64,000 bases of DNA from Akkermansia muciniphila (GTDB lineage: Bacteria; Verrucomicrobiota; Verrucomicrobiia; Verrucomicrobiales; DEV007), in assembly GCA_945883495.1 (NCBI GenBank), contig CAMCXS010000002.1:109283-173282 (forward strand). Reading direction: 5' to 3'. A program made the translations under genes and the position numbers. The notes beneath the pieces were generated by a model. That model made no database searches, was not told the origin of the DNA, and saw nothing but the letters and a program-made list of their open reading frames with translations. This document shows positions 8,516-18,097 of this stretch, one piece after another; the first letter of the stretch is position 1, and each line of letters starts with the position of its first letter.

Positions 8516-10585
8516 TCAATTGACGTGACGCAAAGCGTCGATCGGATTCATCGCGGCGGCTTTGCTAGCCGGATACAGGCCGAAGACGACGCCGACGAAA
8601 ACCGAAATGCCGAAAGCGAGAGGAATGGACCAAGGCACGATGATTGGAACCATGGTCATGATCGCTTCTGGCGCGTTTTTCATGCTTTCGGGAAACGTGG
8701 CTTGGAGGAACCCGCGAAGCCCCACCACGCTGGGAGCAGCGAGAAAGCCAGCGATGATGCCGACCAAACCGCCGACCACGGAAAGGACGATGGTTTCGAC
8801 AAGAAACTGCCGCGTGATATCCCGTTGTTTGGCGCCGAGCGCCCGCCGGATCCCGATCTCCCGCGTCCGCTCCGTAACCGTGGCCAACATAATATTCATG
8901 ATGCCGATCCCGCCCACGACCAAGGAAATGGCGGCCACCATCCCGAGCATGGCAATAAACATAATCCGCGAACTCTGCGCCCGCTCCAATAACTCCAAGG
9001 GAACCACGACGTTGAAATCATCCTTGGCGTGATTGTCCGCCAAATGATTGCGGATGATCTCGGCAGTTTCGCGAATCGCCTCCAGACTGGCCACTTGGAA
9101 GGTCACTTCCGTAACCGTCGGTTGCCCGACGTCATCCCGTGCATAAACGTCGTAGATATTCCGCCAATAGGTACTCAATGGAATGAAGAGCGTGACCGAT
9201 GCACCTTCCTCTGGGTTCGCCGTGCCTTCGGGTTCAACGACTCCAATCACACGGTAGTAATCGTTCCCAAAGTAGCGATGCACATGGATCGATTTGTCGA
9301 TCGGATCGTGATACGGAAACAAATTTTTGGCTAGGCTTGCCCCCAGGACGCACACTTTGTCTTCGGCCGCGACATGGGCATCCGTGATGAAACTGCCGCG
9401 CACGACGCGGAGGTGCTTCAGGTCCGCGTAACCCGAGGTGACGCCCTTGAGCGGTTTCTCCTCCTGCCGGCCTTCAAAGCCGTAGGTGGCTCGTTCCGTG
9501 GAGCGCTCGGGAATGACCCCGGTAATCGTCGGCACCATGGACTGAAGGGTTTCATAGTCCGCCCGGGTCACTCCGTAGAGACGGTCGTAGGGATTCTTCG
9601 GATTGCGCGGCGGCTCCACGGAACTGACGATCACGTTCGTCGCGCCGAGCCGGGCGATTTCTTCCTGCGCCTTGGCGCTGATCCCCTCCCCAATCGCCAG
9701 GAGCCAAATCACCGAGGCGACCCCAATGAAAATCCCAAGCACCGTGAGAATCGAACGCATCGGATGGAGATGCAGGCTCTTCACTCCGAGCGCCCAGGGA
9801 CGCAAAAACTGCCGCCACCAAGTCTCCAGGCGCTCCCGGGCCGACAACGGCGGAGGGGGTGGTTCCGCGGCGGCGGCATTGGGGCGGTGTTCGATCTCCC
9901 GGTGCCGGACATCCGAGCGAATCACCCCGTCCCTCAGGCGCACGATGCGCCGGGCACGTTGGGCGACCTCCTCCTCGTGGGTCACCATGACGATGGTTTT
10001 GCCCTCGGCGTTCAGCTCGTCGAGGAGGTTGAGGATTTCCCCCGTGGTGACGGAATCGAGGTTCCCGGTGGCTTCGTCCGCGAGGATGAAACTGGGATTG
10101 TTGATCAAGGAGCGGGCGATCCCGGCGCGCTGCTGCTGCCCTCCGGAAAGCTGGGGCGGCCGGTGGTCCATGCGGTGGGACAAGCCGACCCGGTCCGCGA
10201 GAGCGAGGGAACGGTTGCGATCGGCTTCGGTGATATGTCCCAAGTAAAAGAGCGGCACCTGGATGTTTTCCTCCACGGTGAGCGAAGGGATCAGGTTGTA
10301 ACTCTGAAAGACAAAACCAATGTGCTTGGCACGGATTTCCGCGAGCCGGTCATCGCTCAGATTGCGAATCTCCTCGCCGCCGAGTCGAAATTCCCCTGAC
10401 GTGGCTTGGTCGAGACAGCCAAGAATATTGAGGAAGGTGCTTTTCCCAGAACCGGAGGGTCCCATGATGGCCAGGTAATCCCCGACGGGAACCTCCAGAT
10501 CAATCCCCTTGAGCACCGGGAGTGGTTCACCTCCGACGATATACTCCTTGCGGAGTTCGCGGATTTCCAGGGCCAGGTCCGTCAC
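8516..10585 (-). CDS. MacB-type ABC transporter (fused ATPase and permease)
   Basis: A 689-residue mechanotransmission-type ABC exporter. The N-terminal ATPase has Walker A GPSGSGKST (42-50), signature LSGGQQQR and Walker B ILADEATGNLDS. One membrane helix (about 275-300) follows, then a large periplasmic domain, then three C-terminal helices with the FtsX-like segment TERTREIGIRRALGA. MacB couples cytoplasmic ATP hydrolysis to movement of periplasmic substrates through MacA and TolC. The start is GTG overlapping the stop of the adaptor gene (GTGA). Last gene of a three-gene exporter operon; the substrate (macrolide, peptide or lipoprotein) is unknown. Confidence 0.92.
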   Translation of the reverse strand: MTDLALEIRELRKEYIVGGEPLPVLKGIDLEVPVGDYLAIMGPSGSGKSTFLNILGCLDQATSGEFRLGGEEIRNLSDDRLAEIRAKHIGFVFQSYNLIPSLTVEENIQVPLFYLGHITEADRNRSLALADRVGLSHRMDHRPPQLSGGQQQRAGIARSLINNPSFILADEATGNLDSVTTGEILNLLDELNAEGKTIVMVTHEEEVAQRARRIVRLRDGVIRSDVRHREIEHRPNAAAAEPPPPPLSARERLETWWRQFLRPWALGVKSLHLHPMRSILTVLGIFIGVASVIWLLAIGEGISAKAQEEIARLGATNVIVSSVEPPRNPKNPYDRLYGVTRADYETLQSMVPTITGVIPERSTERATYGFEGRQEEKPLKGVTSGYADLKHLRVVRGSFITDAHVAAEDKVCVLGASLAKNLFPYHDPIDKSIHVHRYFGNDYYRVIGVVEPEGTANPEEGASVTLFIPLSTYWRNIYDVYARDDVGQPTVTEVTFQVASLEAIRETAEIIRNHLADNHAKDDFNVVVPLELLERAQSSRIMFIAMLGMVAAISLVVGGIGIMNIMLATVTERTREIGIRRALGAKQRDITRQFLVETIVLSVVGGLVGIIAGFLAAPSVVGLRGFLQATFPESMKNAPEAIMTMVPIIVPWSIPLAFGISVFVGVVFGLYPASKAAAMNPIDALRHVN

Positions 10586-12039
10586 GACGGATTGCCGCGG
10601 GGTGCGGGCGCGGAGCGTTGCGGTTCACGGCGCGCGATCATTTCGCCAGCGTCCGGCAAGGTCAGCCGGTCGATGAACGAGGATGGGCTCAAGGCCACCT
10701 CTTCACCGGGTTCCAAACCGGCCTCAATGATGATGGACTGCTGATTCGCGGCACCGATATCGACCTCGCGGACCTGAAGCGGACCGCCATTGGGCCCGGC
10801 CACGACGCAAAAATAGCGTTTGTCGCGCTCGACGACGGATTGGATGGGAACTTGCAGCGCCTTGGCTTCCTCGGAGAGGAGGATGGTGGCCTCGGCAGTC
10901 ATGCCGGGACGGAGCCCTTGGGGCGGATTGTCGATGAGAATGGTGGCTCCGTAATTCTTAATGTGGGAGACGTAGACGTTCGCGGAGCGGATCGGATATT
11001 CCGTGAGCTTGACGAGTTCTCCCACCAGCTCGTCCCCGGGAAGCGCTTCCACGCGGATCCGGACGGGCATCCCAGGACGGACTTTGTCGATCCGGGACTC
11101 GTTGACCTGGGCGCGCATTTGCATGCGTTGGGGGTCAGGCAGGCGGAAGAGGATTTGCTTTTCGCGGACCATCTTGCCTTCCTGGATCACCTGGGCTTCC
11201 GCCGTGGGATCGTTTGCGTAAACGACTTGGCCGGCAGAAGGCGCCTTGATGGTGCAAAGCTTCAGTTGGTTTTCCACTTCCTCAAGCTGCGCCCGGTCGA
11301 TCTCGTAGGCTTTCTCCGCGGAGGAAAGGCGGACGGTGGCCGTCTCGATGCTGGCGTTGAAGGTGCTCAGCATTTTCTCCTTGGTATACTTGCGCAACAC
11401 TTCGAGCCGGGTGCGGGCGACGGAAAGTTCCTTGGAGGCCTTCTCTAGAGCAAAACGATCCGCCTCTAATTGCACGGCGGAGACATAGCCCTTGGCGGCG
11501 AGATTTTCGCTATATTGGAGATATTCCTCAGCCCGGCGCTGATTTTCCCGGGCCACGAATTCCTCGCTCTCGAGCTTCTCTTCTTCCTCCCGAAACAAGC
11601 CAGATTCGTATTCCTGCAACTGCAGCTTGGCGTGTTCCACGTCCGCCTTGGCTTGGGCGAGCGCCGCCTGGGACATGTTGACATCGATTTGCCGGGTGAT
11701 GAGCCGTTCCTTGAGGTTGGTGTCGTCCACCCGGGCCAGGAAATCCCCTGGCTTCACATAGGTCCCTTCGGGCACAACTTCGAGGAGTGCGATCCCAGCG
11801 GACCCGGTGCTGACCTCGCAACGTACCTCGACATTGCTTGAGCTTTCAATCTCGCCGGACTCGACGATCTCCTGGACGAAGCGATCGACCACGGCGGGCG
11901 TGGTGAGCACCTCCCCAGCGATAACCTCGCCGTCCCCGGCGGACTTTTGCTTCACTTTCCATGTGGCCCCTCCAGCCACCGCGAAGATGAGGAGGATCCA
12001 GAGTAGCGCCTTCGGCGAAATGTTCCGTGTTGGTTTCAT
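10582..12039 (-). CDS. MacA-type periplasmic adaptor
   Basis: Membrane fusion protein of 485 residues. It has an N-terminal membrane anchor (about 10-27), lipoyl half motifs, a long coiled-coil hairpin (about 120-250; Glu/Lys/Arg-rich heptads) and a C-terminal beta-barrel plus membrane-proximal domain. It would link the downstream MacB-like transporter to the upstream TolC-like channel. It lies 21 bp downstream of the channel gene and overlaps the transporter start by 4 bp. The hairpin is longer than in the small adaptor at 2.0-2.8 kb. Confidence 0.9.
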   Translation of the reverse strand: MKPTRNISPKALLWILLIFAVAGGATWKVKQKSAGDGEVIAGEVLTTPAVVDRFVQEIVESGEIESSSNVEVRCEVSTGSAGIALLEVVPEGTYVKPGDFLARVDDTNLKERLITRQIDVNMSQAALAQAKADVEHAKLQLQEYESGLFREEEEKLESEEFVARENQRRAEEYLQYSENLAAKGYVSAVQLEADRFALEKASKELSVARTRLEVLRKYTKEKMLSTFNASIETATVRLSSAEKAYEIDRAQLEEVENQLKLCTIKAPSAGQVVYANDPTAEAQVIQEGKMVREKQILFRLPDPQRMQMRAQVNESRIDKVRPGMPVRIRVEALPGDELVGELVKLTEYPIRSANVYVSHIKNYGATILIDNPPQGLRPGMTAEATILLSEEAKALQVPIQSVVERDKRYFCVVAGPNGGPLQVREVDIGAANQQSIIIEAGLEPGEEVALSPSSFIDRLTLPDAGEMIARREPQRSAPAPRGNPS

Positions 12040-12060
12040 GGGTTTCTCGTTGGCTGTCTC

Positions 12061-14640
12061 TCACTTCCGCAGCACGCTGGGGCGTCGCGGAAGGGCACGG
12101 CGAGGTGACGGGACCGAACCTGGACCGGCGGATTCATCCGGCCGTTCTAGGGTCACGTCCGGATCGTCCGGGAGCTTTCGGTTTTCTGGCGTCTCCGGGC
12201 TCTTTTCCCCGGAAGAAGCCGCCGCCAAGTGGGCGGGCCCAAAGGATCCCGGATCGATCCATTGTCCTTTTTCATCGAGCCGCATGGTCCCCAACTCGTA
12301 GTCGAGAAGCATCCGGACCACCTCGTAGGCGACCCAGACGTTGAGGAAATCGTTTTGGGCGTCGAGAAGATCGCCGACTGCGGAGACCAAGTCCCGGGCG
12401 GTGGTGGCGCCAAACTGAGCCCCGGCGGCGCCTGGTTTGGGCGGTTCGTTGAGACGGAGCCGGGCCAATTCCACCTGGGCAATGGCGACCCGGACGGCGG
12501 CTCGTTTGACTTCAAAGTTGATTTGGCTCAAGCGGACGATGCGCAGGGTGTTGCGCAGACTTTGGCCGGCCTGATCCTCGAACTGCATGTAACGGCGCCG
12601 CGCCTGCTCATAGGCAATGAGCGCCTCGCGGTAGTTGTTGCGCTCCAACAGGCGCCGAAATGGGGAATCGAGCTGCACTCCGAGCCGGAGCACGCCGGTC
12701 TCCCCGCTGTAGGCAAAGGTTTGGTTCCCCACCGTCGGCACTTGGCCCCGGACGATGAGGTCGAGCCCCGTTTTGAGCGCCTCCCCTTCCACCGCGATGC
12801 CCCGCCAGGCATCGACGAGAGCAGCCCGGGCGTTCATCCAATCCAGGCGATTGGCCTCGGCCAGTTGAATCGCCTGCTCGTACTGCATGGAAAGCGGCTT
12901 GAGGGTGATCGACTCCAAGCGCGCGGAAGCCTGAACCAGCGAGAGTTGCAAAAGATGACCGGACAAGGCGGTCAAGCCGGCCACCGCGTTCTCCCGGGCG
13001 CGATCCAGTTGGCCTTGAGGGACCTCCACTGATGCGGTGGCTTGCAGGTTCGCCATCGCCGCGGCGATCTGCTTCTCCAGGGTGGCCAGTTCCGCGGTGC
13101 GGCGAGCGTGGAGTCCTTCGAAGACGCGGGGATCGAACAACGAGGGGTCGATGTGAACGTTCTCCAGCTCGGGCCGGTTTTGCAAGGCGTTGACCTGGGC
13201 GATGCGCGCAGGAAGGGCCTTCTGCAATTTGTCGAGATCCGCGTGGGCCCGGCTCAATTGGGCATTCGCCTCCGCGGGCATGGGTTGGAGCTTGGCCATT
13301 TCCGAAAGCAACTCTTCCGCCGTTTCCACCTCCTGCGGGTCCCGGACCCGGTCAAGGATCCCGGCCACGCGCGCCTGGAGCGAACTCATGGTGGGATCGA
13401 TGAGGTCAAATTGTTCCATGAGGGCGTCATCGACCCGCATGGGCAGCTCGGGCGGCAGCCCCAAGGAGACCTTGTAGGTGTCCGTGGCGGTATCGAACGC
13501 AGCATAGGAAGTCAGCAGCGAGCTCTGGCCGCTGTAAACGGCTTGGCGCGCTTGGTCCACTTGGAGGCGGTTGTTGATCCGGCCGGCGTCGAAGGCGGCT
13601 TGGAGTTGGGCCAACGAATCCTGAAGCGCGGCCACGCTCTCCTCGCTGTTGCGAATTTGCTGGCGACGCTGCAATAAGCCGATGAATCCGCCGGCGGTGA
13701 ACGAATTGGAAGGCGGATTCGCCGCGATCGGCGCCGTGGAACCCGCCAGCGCACTGCGAGCGGGACCATCGCTCAAGCTGACGCCCGCCGTGGTGGAAAT
13801 GTAAAACGCCTGCTGATATTGCTTCATCCGGCGCACGTTGGCCAGCAGGGTCCGCTCGGATTGGGTCAGCTCTTCAAGAATGAATTCCCGGGCCCGGAAG
13901 CGGAGCAATGGTTGCACGATGCTCACATCCACCACCGAGGAAACCGAGGCGCGGGCGTTCGCCGAGAAATCGACGAGCACGGCGTTCGCAAGGTTCGCGG
14001 CCAATTCGGCACCGGTGGCGAAACGGCGTTGCAACGTCAGATCGGAATCGACATTGAGGCGATCCTCGATTCCAGGCCGGTCCCGGGCATTGCGGGTGTT
14101 CTCCCCGAAGCTTCCGAGCGTGACCCGATCGCGAAAGCGGAAGCGTTCCTCGGTGACATCAAGCGCCGCTAGATAGAGTTCTTCCCGGGCGGATTGGTAG
14201 CGCCGGGAGTGGAGCAGCGCGAGCCGCACCGCGTTTTCCAAATTCAACGTAACCGCCCCGTCCGGATCGCGCGGAAGAACCTTTTCCCAGGCGCCTGATT
14301 CCACAGGGCTCGGCTCGCCCGTTTGCGCCCAAAGCGCACCGCCGGGTTTGCCATCGACCTCGCGCATCAAGCGGGCCGAGGCTTCGTCATCGCGCGGCGC
14401 CGGGGCGTTGTCGGGGAACGCGGGATTGCGATACCGCGAATCGGGGTTGGGAGCGATGAGGAAGGGATCGAGCTGCCAATTGACGTCCTCGGCCTTGCCT
14501 TGGATGATCGCCTCCACCTCGCGATCCGCCATCTGGCGATAGCGCGAGTGGTCCCGGGGAGCGGGGTTTTCCGCGTTGGCAAATGCTGGGAGCAGCGCGG
14601 CGGCGAGCACCGGCGCCCAGCGGGCAATTTCAAATTTCAT
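12061..14640 (-). CDS. TolC-like outer-membrane efflux protein
   Basis: An 859-residue outer-membrane efflux protein, first gene of the exporter operon. A signal peptide (residues 1-23, AFANA-EN) is followed by a long N-terminal extension, then two outer-membrane-efflux domain halves rich in long helices with repeated Gln, Leu and Ala. At 859 residues it is much longer than E. coli TolC (about 490 in precursor form). The extra length is N-terminal, between the halves and in a Pro/Arg-rich tail (about 820-859). It is expected to form the trimeric exit duct for the MacAB-like pair. Confidence 0.88.
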   Translation of the reverse strand: MKFEIARWAPVLAAALLPAFANAENPAPRDHSRYRQMADREVEAIIQGKAEDVNWQLDPFLIAPNPDSRYRNPAFPDNAPAPRDDEASARLMREVDGKPGGALWAQTGEPSPVESGAWEKVLPRDPDGAVTLNLENAVRLALLHSRRYQSAREELYLAALDVTEERFRFRDRVTLGSFGENTRNARDRPGIEDRLNVDSDLTLQRRFATGAELAANLANAVLVDFSANARASVSSVVDVSIVQPLLRFRAREFILEELTQSERTLLANVRRMKQYQQAFYISTTAGVSLSDGPARSALAGSTAPIAANPPSNSFTAGGFIGLLQRRQQIRNSEESVAALQDSLAQLQAAFDAGRINNRLQVDQARQAVYSGQSSLLTSYAAFDTATDTYKVSLGLPPELPMRVDDALMEQFDLIDPTMSSLQARVAGILDRVRDPQEVETAEELLSEMAKLQPMPAEANAQLSRAHADLDKLQKALPARIAQVNALQNRPELENVHIDPSLFDPRVFEGLHARRTAELATLEKQIAAAMANLQATASVEVPQGQLDRARENAVAGLTALSGHLLQLSLVQASARLESITLKPLSMQYEQAIQLAEANRLDWMNARAALVDAWRGIAVEGEALKTGLDLIVRGQVPTVGNQTFAYSGETGVLRLGVQLDSPFRRLLERNNYREALIAYEQARRRYMQFEDQAGQSLRNTLRIVRLSQINFEVKRAAVRVAIAQVELARLRLNEPPKPGAAGAQFGATTARDLVSAVGDLLDAQNDFLNVWVAYEVVRMLLDYELGTMRLDEKGQWIDPGSFGPAHLAAASSGEKSPETPENRKLPDDPDVTLERPDESAGPGSVPSPRRALPRRPSVLRK

Positions 14641-14740
14641 CGGGTCAACAGAGGAGGCGCAGCAAGTCCGGCGGCCCGGGCCGGCTCCCTAGTCCACCGG
14701 GAGGCGTCCGGCCATCTATCAGCGGATTCCCCTCCACGGG

Positions 14741-15670
14741 TCAGGGGGCGGTCCACCAGGCGATGAAGATTTGGCCCAAAATTTGTTCGCCAAACTCATT
14801 GGCGTGAACCCGGTCGCGATAAAAAACGTGCGGGTGGCGGCCCGACGAACGGATCGCTTCCATCCACGGCGTGGTCAGGTCGAGGTAGGCGCAATTCAGC
14901 TCCGTCGCAATGCCCTGCAGCATGGGGCCGTAGGCGGAGGTGGCGGAATGTTGCGCCTGGGCCATGGCCGCGTCGTCCCGGGGATCGACCGTGCCAAACG
15001 CGCCGGTGGCGAGGAGGAATTCGCACTCCGGCAAGGCCGCCCGGATTTGGGTGATCACGTCGCGAATCGGCGCCGGGTCCTTGCCTTGGCTAATGCCTCC
15101 GATGAAGACGAGATCGGGACGCAACGGCACCAGATACTTCTGGATGCGGCCTTCCTCGCGGAAGTGGCGACAGCCTCCCCCGCCCCGGACGTAGAAGGTG
15201 GCGCGGATTTGGGCCCGCGGATACGCCTTCTGCAGTTGGGCGATCCAGCCGCTGCGCATGGTGTCGTTGATGATGCTGTCCCCCAGCGCCAGGAGATGGA
15301 ATTCGCCTCCCTCGGTCAGGCGCTGATGGGTGCGCGCGAGATGCTTCCAATCCTGCTTCGGCGGCGCGAAGGTCACTTGGGGCATCGCGGCTTGGATCGC
15401 CTCAATCTGGGCCAACGAACGGCAGGGCGACCCGACGATGGCGTATTCCGGCTCCGGTAGGTTCCGCTCCACGGCGACGTCCGGTGGAAACAGGGGCGGC
15501 AAAGCCCCCTTTGCCGGGAACACCACCTGGGAATCCGCCATCATCCCGGTGGGAACCGGCGGCGCGCTGGGGTTGTTCACCGCATTCCGATCCTGGGGCG
15601 CGGCATCCTGAGCGGTTGCGGGAAGGCTCGCAAGGACCGCCAGTGCAAAGATGCGAATTCGTTTGCTCAT
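14741..15670 (-). CDS. Secreted SGNH/GDSL-type hydrolase
   Basis: A 309-residue esterase-like protein. A signal peptide (residues 1-18, LPATA-QD) is followed by block I GDSIIND carrying the nucleophile Ser, a GGGGCR stretch in the block II region, FIGGISQG, and the block V DRVH motif near the C-terminus with the catalytic Asp and His. Such enzymes de-esterify polysaccharides or lipids. The start at 15670 is chosen because its ATG overlaps the sulfatase stop (ATGA) and begins a signal peptide, although the frame is open much further upstream. The coupling suggests joint use in degrading decorated glycans. Confidence 0.8.
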   Translation of the reverse strand: MSKRIRIFALAVLASLPATAQDAAPQDRNAVNNPSAPPVPTGMMADSQVVFPAKGALPPLFPPDVAVERNLPEPEYAIVGSPCRSLAQIEAIQAAMPQVTFAPPKQDWKHLARTHQRLTEGGEFHLLALGDSIINDTMRSGWIAQLQKAYPRAQIRATFYVRGGGGCRHFREEGRIQKYLVPLRPDLVFIGGISQGKDPAPIRDVITQIRAALPECEFLLATGAFGTVDPRDDAAMAQAQHSATSAYGPMLQGIATELNCAYLDLTTPWMEAIRSSGRHPHVFYRDRVHANEFGEQILGQIFIAWWTAP

Positions 15671-17013
15671 GGTTGTTTTTGCCAAGGGACAGCTCCGCCG
15701 CGTTGGATGTGGGCTCGCAACATCGCGGAAAGCTCCCGGAGTTTTTCCGGGTTTTGCTTGGACAGATCCGTCGTCTCTTTCGGATCGTCCCCGAGGTGGA
15801 AAAGCTCCATCGGGGCAAAGGGACTGTTGAGAACGAGCTTCCAATCGCCGGAAATCAGGGCTTCGATGGTTTTCCCTCCGTAGAGCACGCCACCTTCCCG
15901 GCGCACGAAGTAAGATTGACGCGGTTCCGACTCGCTCTCGCCCCGCAAGGCCGGGAGAACGCTCACGCCGTCGATGGTCTCCGGCACCGGCACTCCGGCG
16001 AGTTCGCAAGCCGTGGGGAAAATGTCCATCGTCAGCGTGGTGCGCTTCGTCCGGCTTCCGGGCGCCACCCGGCCGGGCCAACGCACCAGTCCCGGCACAC
16101 GCAACCCGCCCTCGTACATCTGGGTTTTCCCGCCGCGCCACGGACCGTTGTTCGCCCCGAGTTTGAGGAGTCCGCCGTTGTCCGAGGTGAAGAGCACCAT
16201 CGTATGTTCGGCGAGCTGGAGGCGATCCAAGGTATCGAGCACCTTGCCGATCCCGGCGTCCATGTGCTCGATGAGGGCCACGAGCCCCGTCCGCGCCTCG
16301 CTCATTCCCGGTTCACGGGCTTTGACCTTGGCCAACCATTCCGCCGGCGGCTGGATCGGATCATGCGGCGCGTTGTAGGCCAGGTAGAGGAAAAAGGGCG
16401 ATCCCGACGGAGCGCGTTCTTCGAGATACTCGCAGGCCCACGTCGTGAACAAATCCGTGGCGTGGCCCTTGGGATCGATCACTTCCAAGTTGCGCCGCAT
16501 GAAGTTTTGGCCGTGCCGGAGATGGGTTTCGTAGTCGTCCATCATATCGCCGAGGAACCCGGTGAAGGAATCGAACCCGCGCTCCGTCGGGGTGTTTGGC
16601 GAAGCGATCCCGAGGTGCCATTTCCCGACGATGCCGCTGTGGTACCCCGCCGGTTTGAGGAGCTGCGGCAGCAAAACCGCTTCCCTGGCTAGATGCCCCC
16701 AAGAATCCGGCGGCGTTTCTTCCCGGATGACGCCCGGCACGCCCACGCGATCCGGATAACAGCCCGTCAACAGCGAGGCCCGGGTCGGCGAACAGACACA
16801 GGAATTCGCGTAGAAATTCTCGAACGTCATGCCTTCCTTGGCCAGGCGATCGATGTTCGGCGTGCGCACATCCGCGGTTCCGAATTCCGAGAAATCGCCA
16901 AGCCCAAGGTCATCCGCGAGAATCACCAGGACGTTTGGTTTGCGGTCGGCCGCCGCCGCCATCCCGCAACACGCGACGAACCAGCCCAGCGTCAAGATTC
17001 GAAGAACTTGCAT
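15667..17013 (-). CDS. Secreted arylsulfatase-family sulfatase
   Basis: Type I sulfatase (448 residues) hydrolysing sulfate esters, probably of polysaccharides, in the periplasm or outside the cell. After a signal peptide (1-21) come the metal-binding LADDLG (Asp34, Asp35) and the sulfatase signature CSPTRASLLTG, whose Cys74 would be converted to formylglycine by a maturase not in this window. The later FTSDNGG and GGKTQMYEGGLRVPG segments are typical. The ATG at 17013 starts the signal peptide; an upstream ATG at 17070 is less likely. It is coupled to the downstream SGNH hydrolase and divergent from the DUF1080 gene. Confidence 0.92.
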   Translation of the reverse strand: MQVLRILTLGWFVACCGMAAAADRKPNVLVILADDLGLGDFSEFGTADVRTPNIDRLAKEGMTFENFYANSCVCSPTRASLLTGCYPDRVGVPGVIREETPPDSWGHLAREAVLLPQLLKPAGYHSGIVGKWHLGIASPNTPTERGFDSFTGFLGDMMDDYETHLRHGQNFMRRNLEVIDPKGHATDLFTTWACEYLEERAPSGSPFFLYLAYNAPHDPIQPPAEWLAKVKAREPGMSEARTGLVALIEHMDAGIGKVLDTLDRLQLAEHTMVLFTSDNGGLLKLGANNGPWRGGKTQMYEGGLRVPGLVRWPGRVAPGSRTKRTTLTMDIFPTACELAGVPVPETIDGVSVLPALRGESESEPRQSYFVRREGGVLYGGKTIEALISGDWKLVLNSPFAPMELFHLGDDPKETTDLSKQNPEKLRELSAMLRAHIQRGGAVPWQKQP

Positions 17014-17114
17014 GGCAAGGGCCCTTTCCCGGTTCGTGGCAAGATCGGAAGTCGAATCTCCGCGAAACAAGATCCGCCTTGCCTTCCCCCCGCATCCCGC
17101 TAGCGGTAGCCAGC

Positions 17115-17753
17115 ATGAAAAAACTCCTTACGATGTGGATGGCTGCGGCTTTGTCCCTGACCGCCGCCTTTGCGGAACCCGATGCCGAAGGCTTCACGGA
17201 ACTGCTCAACGGCAAAGATCTGACCGGTTGGAAGATCTCGGAAAACCCCGCCTCGTTCCGGGTGGAGAACGGTGAACTCATCGCCGGCGGCGAACGCGCG
17301 CACCTCTTCTACGTTGGCGATTTCCACGGCGCCAACTTCACCGATTTCGAAGCGAAGCTGAAGGTGATGACCAAGCCGAGCGCCAACGCCGGCTTCTACT
17401 TCCACACCGAATTCCAAGAGCAAGGCTGGCCGTCCAAAGGATACGAGTGCCAAATCAACGCCACCCACAAGGATCCCAAGAAGACCGGCAGCCTATATGG
17501 CATCATCAACGTGATGGACACCGCGCCACACGCGGACGACGAGTGGTTCGACTACCACATTATCGTCGAGGGCAAGACCATCACGATCAAGGTCAATGGC
17601 AAGGAAACCGTGACCTACACCGAGCCCGCCGACGGCTCGCTGCCCGACCCGAAGAGCCCCGGCCGCAAGATCTCCAGCGGCACCATCGCCATCCAAGCCC
17701 ACGACCCGGGCAGCGTGGTCCACATCAAGAGCATCCGCATTAAGCCGCTCTGA
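17115..17753 (+). CDS. Secreted DUF1080 protein (3-keto-disaccharide hydrolase family)
   Basis: A 212-residue protein with signal peptide (1-20, AAFA-EP) and one DUF1080 domain of the concanavalin-like fold, from FTELLNGKDLTGW to the end. The family includes 3-keto-glucoside hydrolases and is strongly expanded in Verrucomicrobia and Planctomycetes. Typical sequence includes NAGFYFHTEFQ and GYECQIN. It is divergent from the sulfatase with 101 bp between the starts, so it may share a control region. Substrate inferred only from family. Confidence 0.88.
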   Translation: MKKLLTMWMAAALSLTAAFAEPDAEGFTELLNGKDLTGWKISENPASFRVENGELIAGGERAHLFYVGDFHGANFTDFEAKLKVMTKPSANAGFYFHTEFQEQGWPSKGYECQINATHKDPKKTGSLYGIINVMDTAPHADDEWFDYHIIVEGKTITIKVNGKETVTYTEPADGSLPDPKSPGRKISSGTIAIQAHDPGSVVHIKSIRIKPL

Positions 17754-18097
17754 GCATCGCCCTCCAGACCGTCGCGAAACCACTCTTGACGCTTGGCCGT
17801 CTGGGCAAGCTGTGGATTCCCCGAGGCAGTGGGGATCATTGCCATTCTTGTCCGCGGATTTCGGGAATGGGTGTATGAAAATTTAGAACTCGGTTTTTGC
17901 GACGGTCTTCAGGGCTTGTTCCAAACCGCTCATCCGAGGGCGGGATCAGCTGACCATTCAAACGAAATCCCTGGCGCTTCCGTCCAATCGAGTGCCACGG
18001 CCCGCATTTTCCAGCTGCCTCTTTGCGAAATCGCAACCATTCCTCGACATTCGGCGCCGCGCCTGAAACTCGGCGGCCTGTCTCCCTGTCTCTCCCT
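17754..18097. other. Gene-less spacer upstream of glutamate dehydrogenase
   Basis: 344 bp between the DUF1080 gene and gdhA. No convincing coding frame, tandem repeat or terminator hairpin was seen. A relatively A+T-rich patch around 17870-17895 could hold the gdhA promoter, but no clear -35/-10 pair was recognised. Confidence 0.4.
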
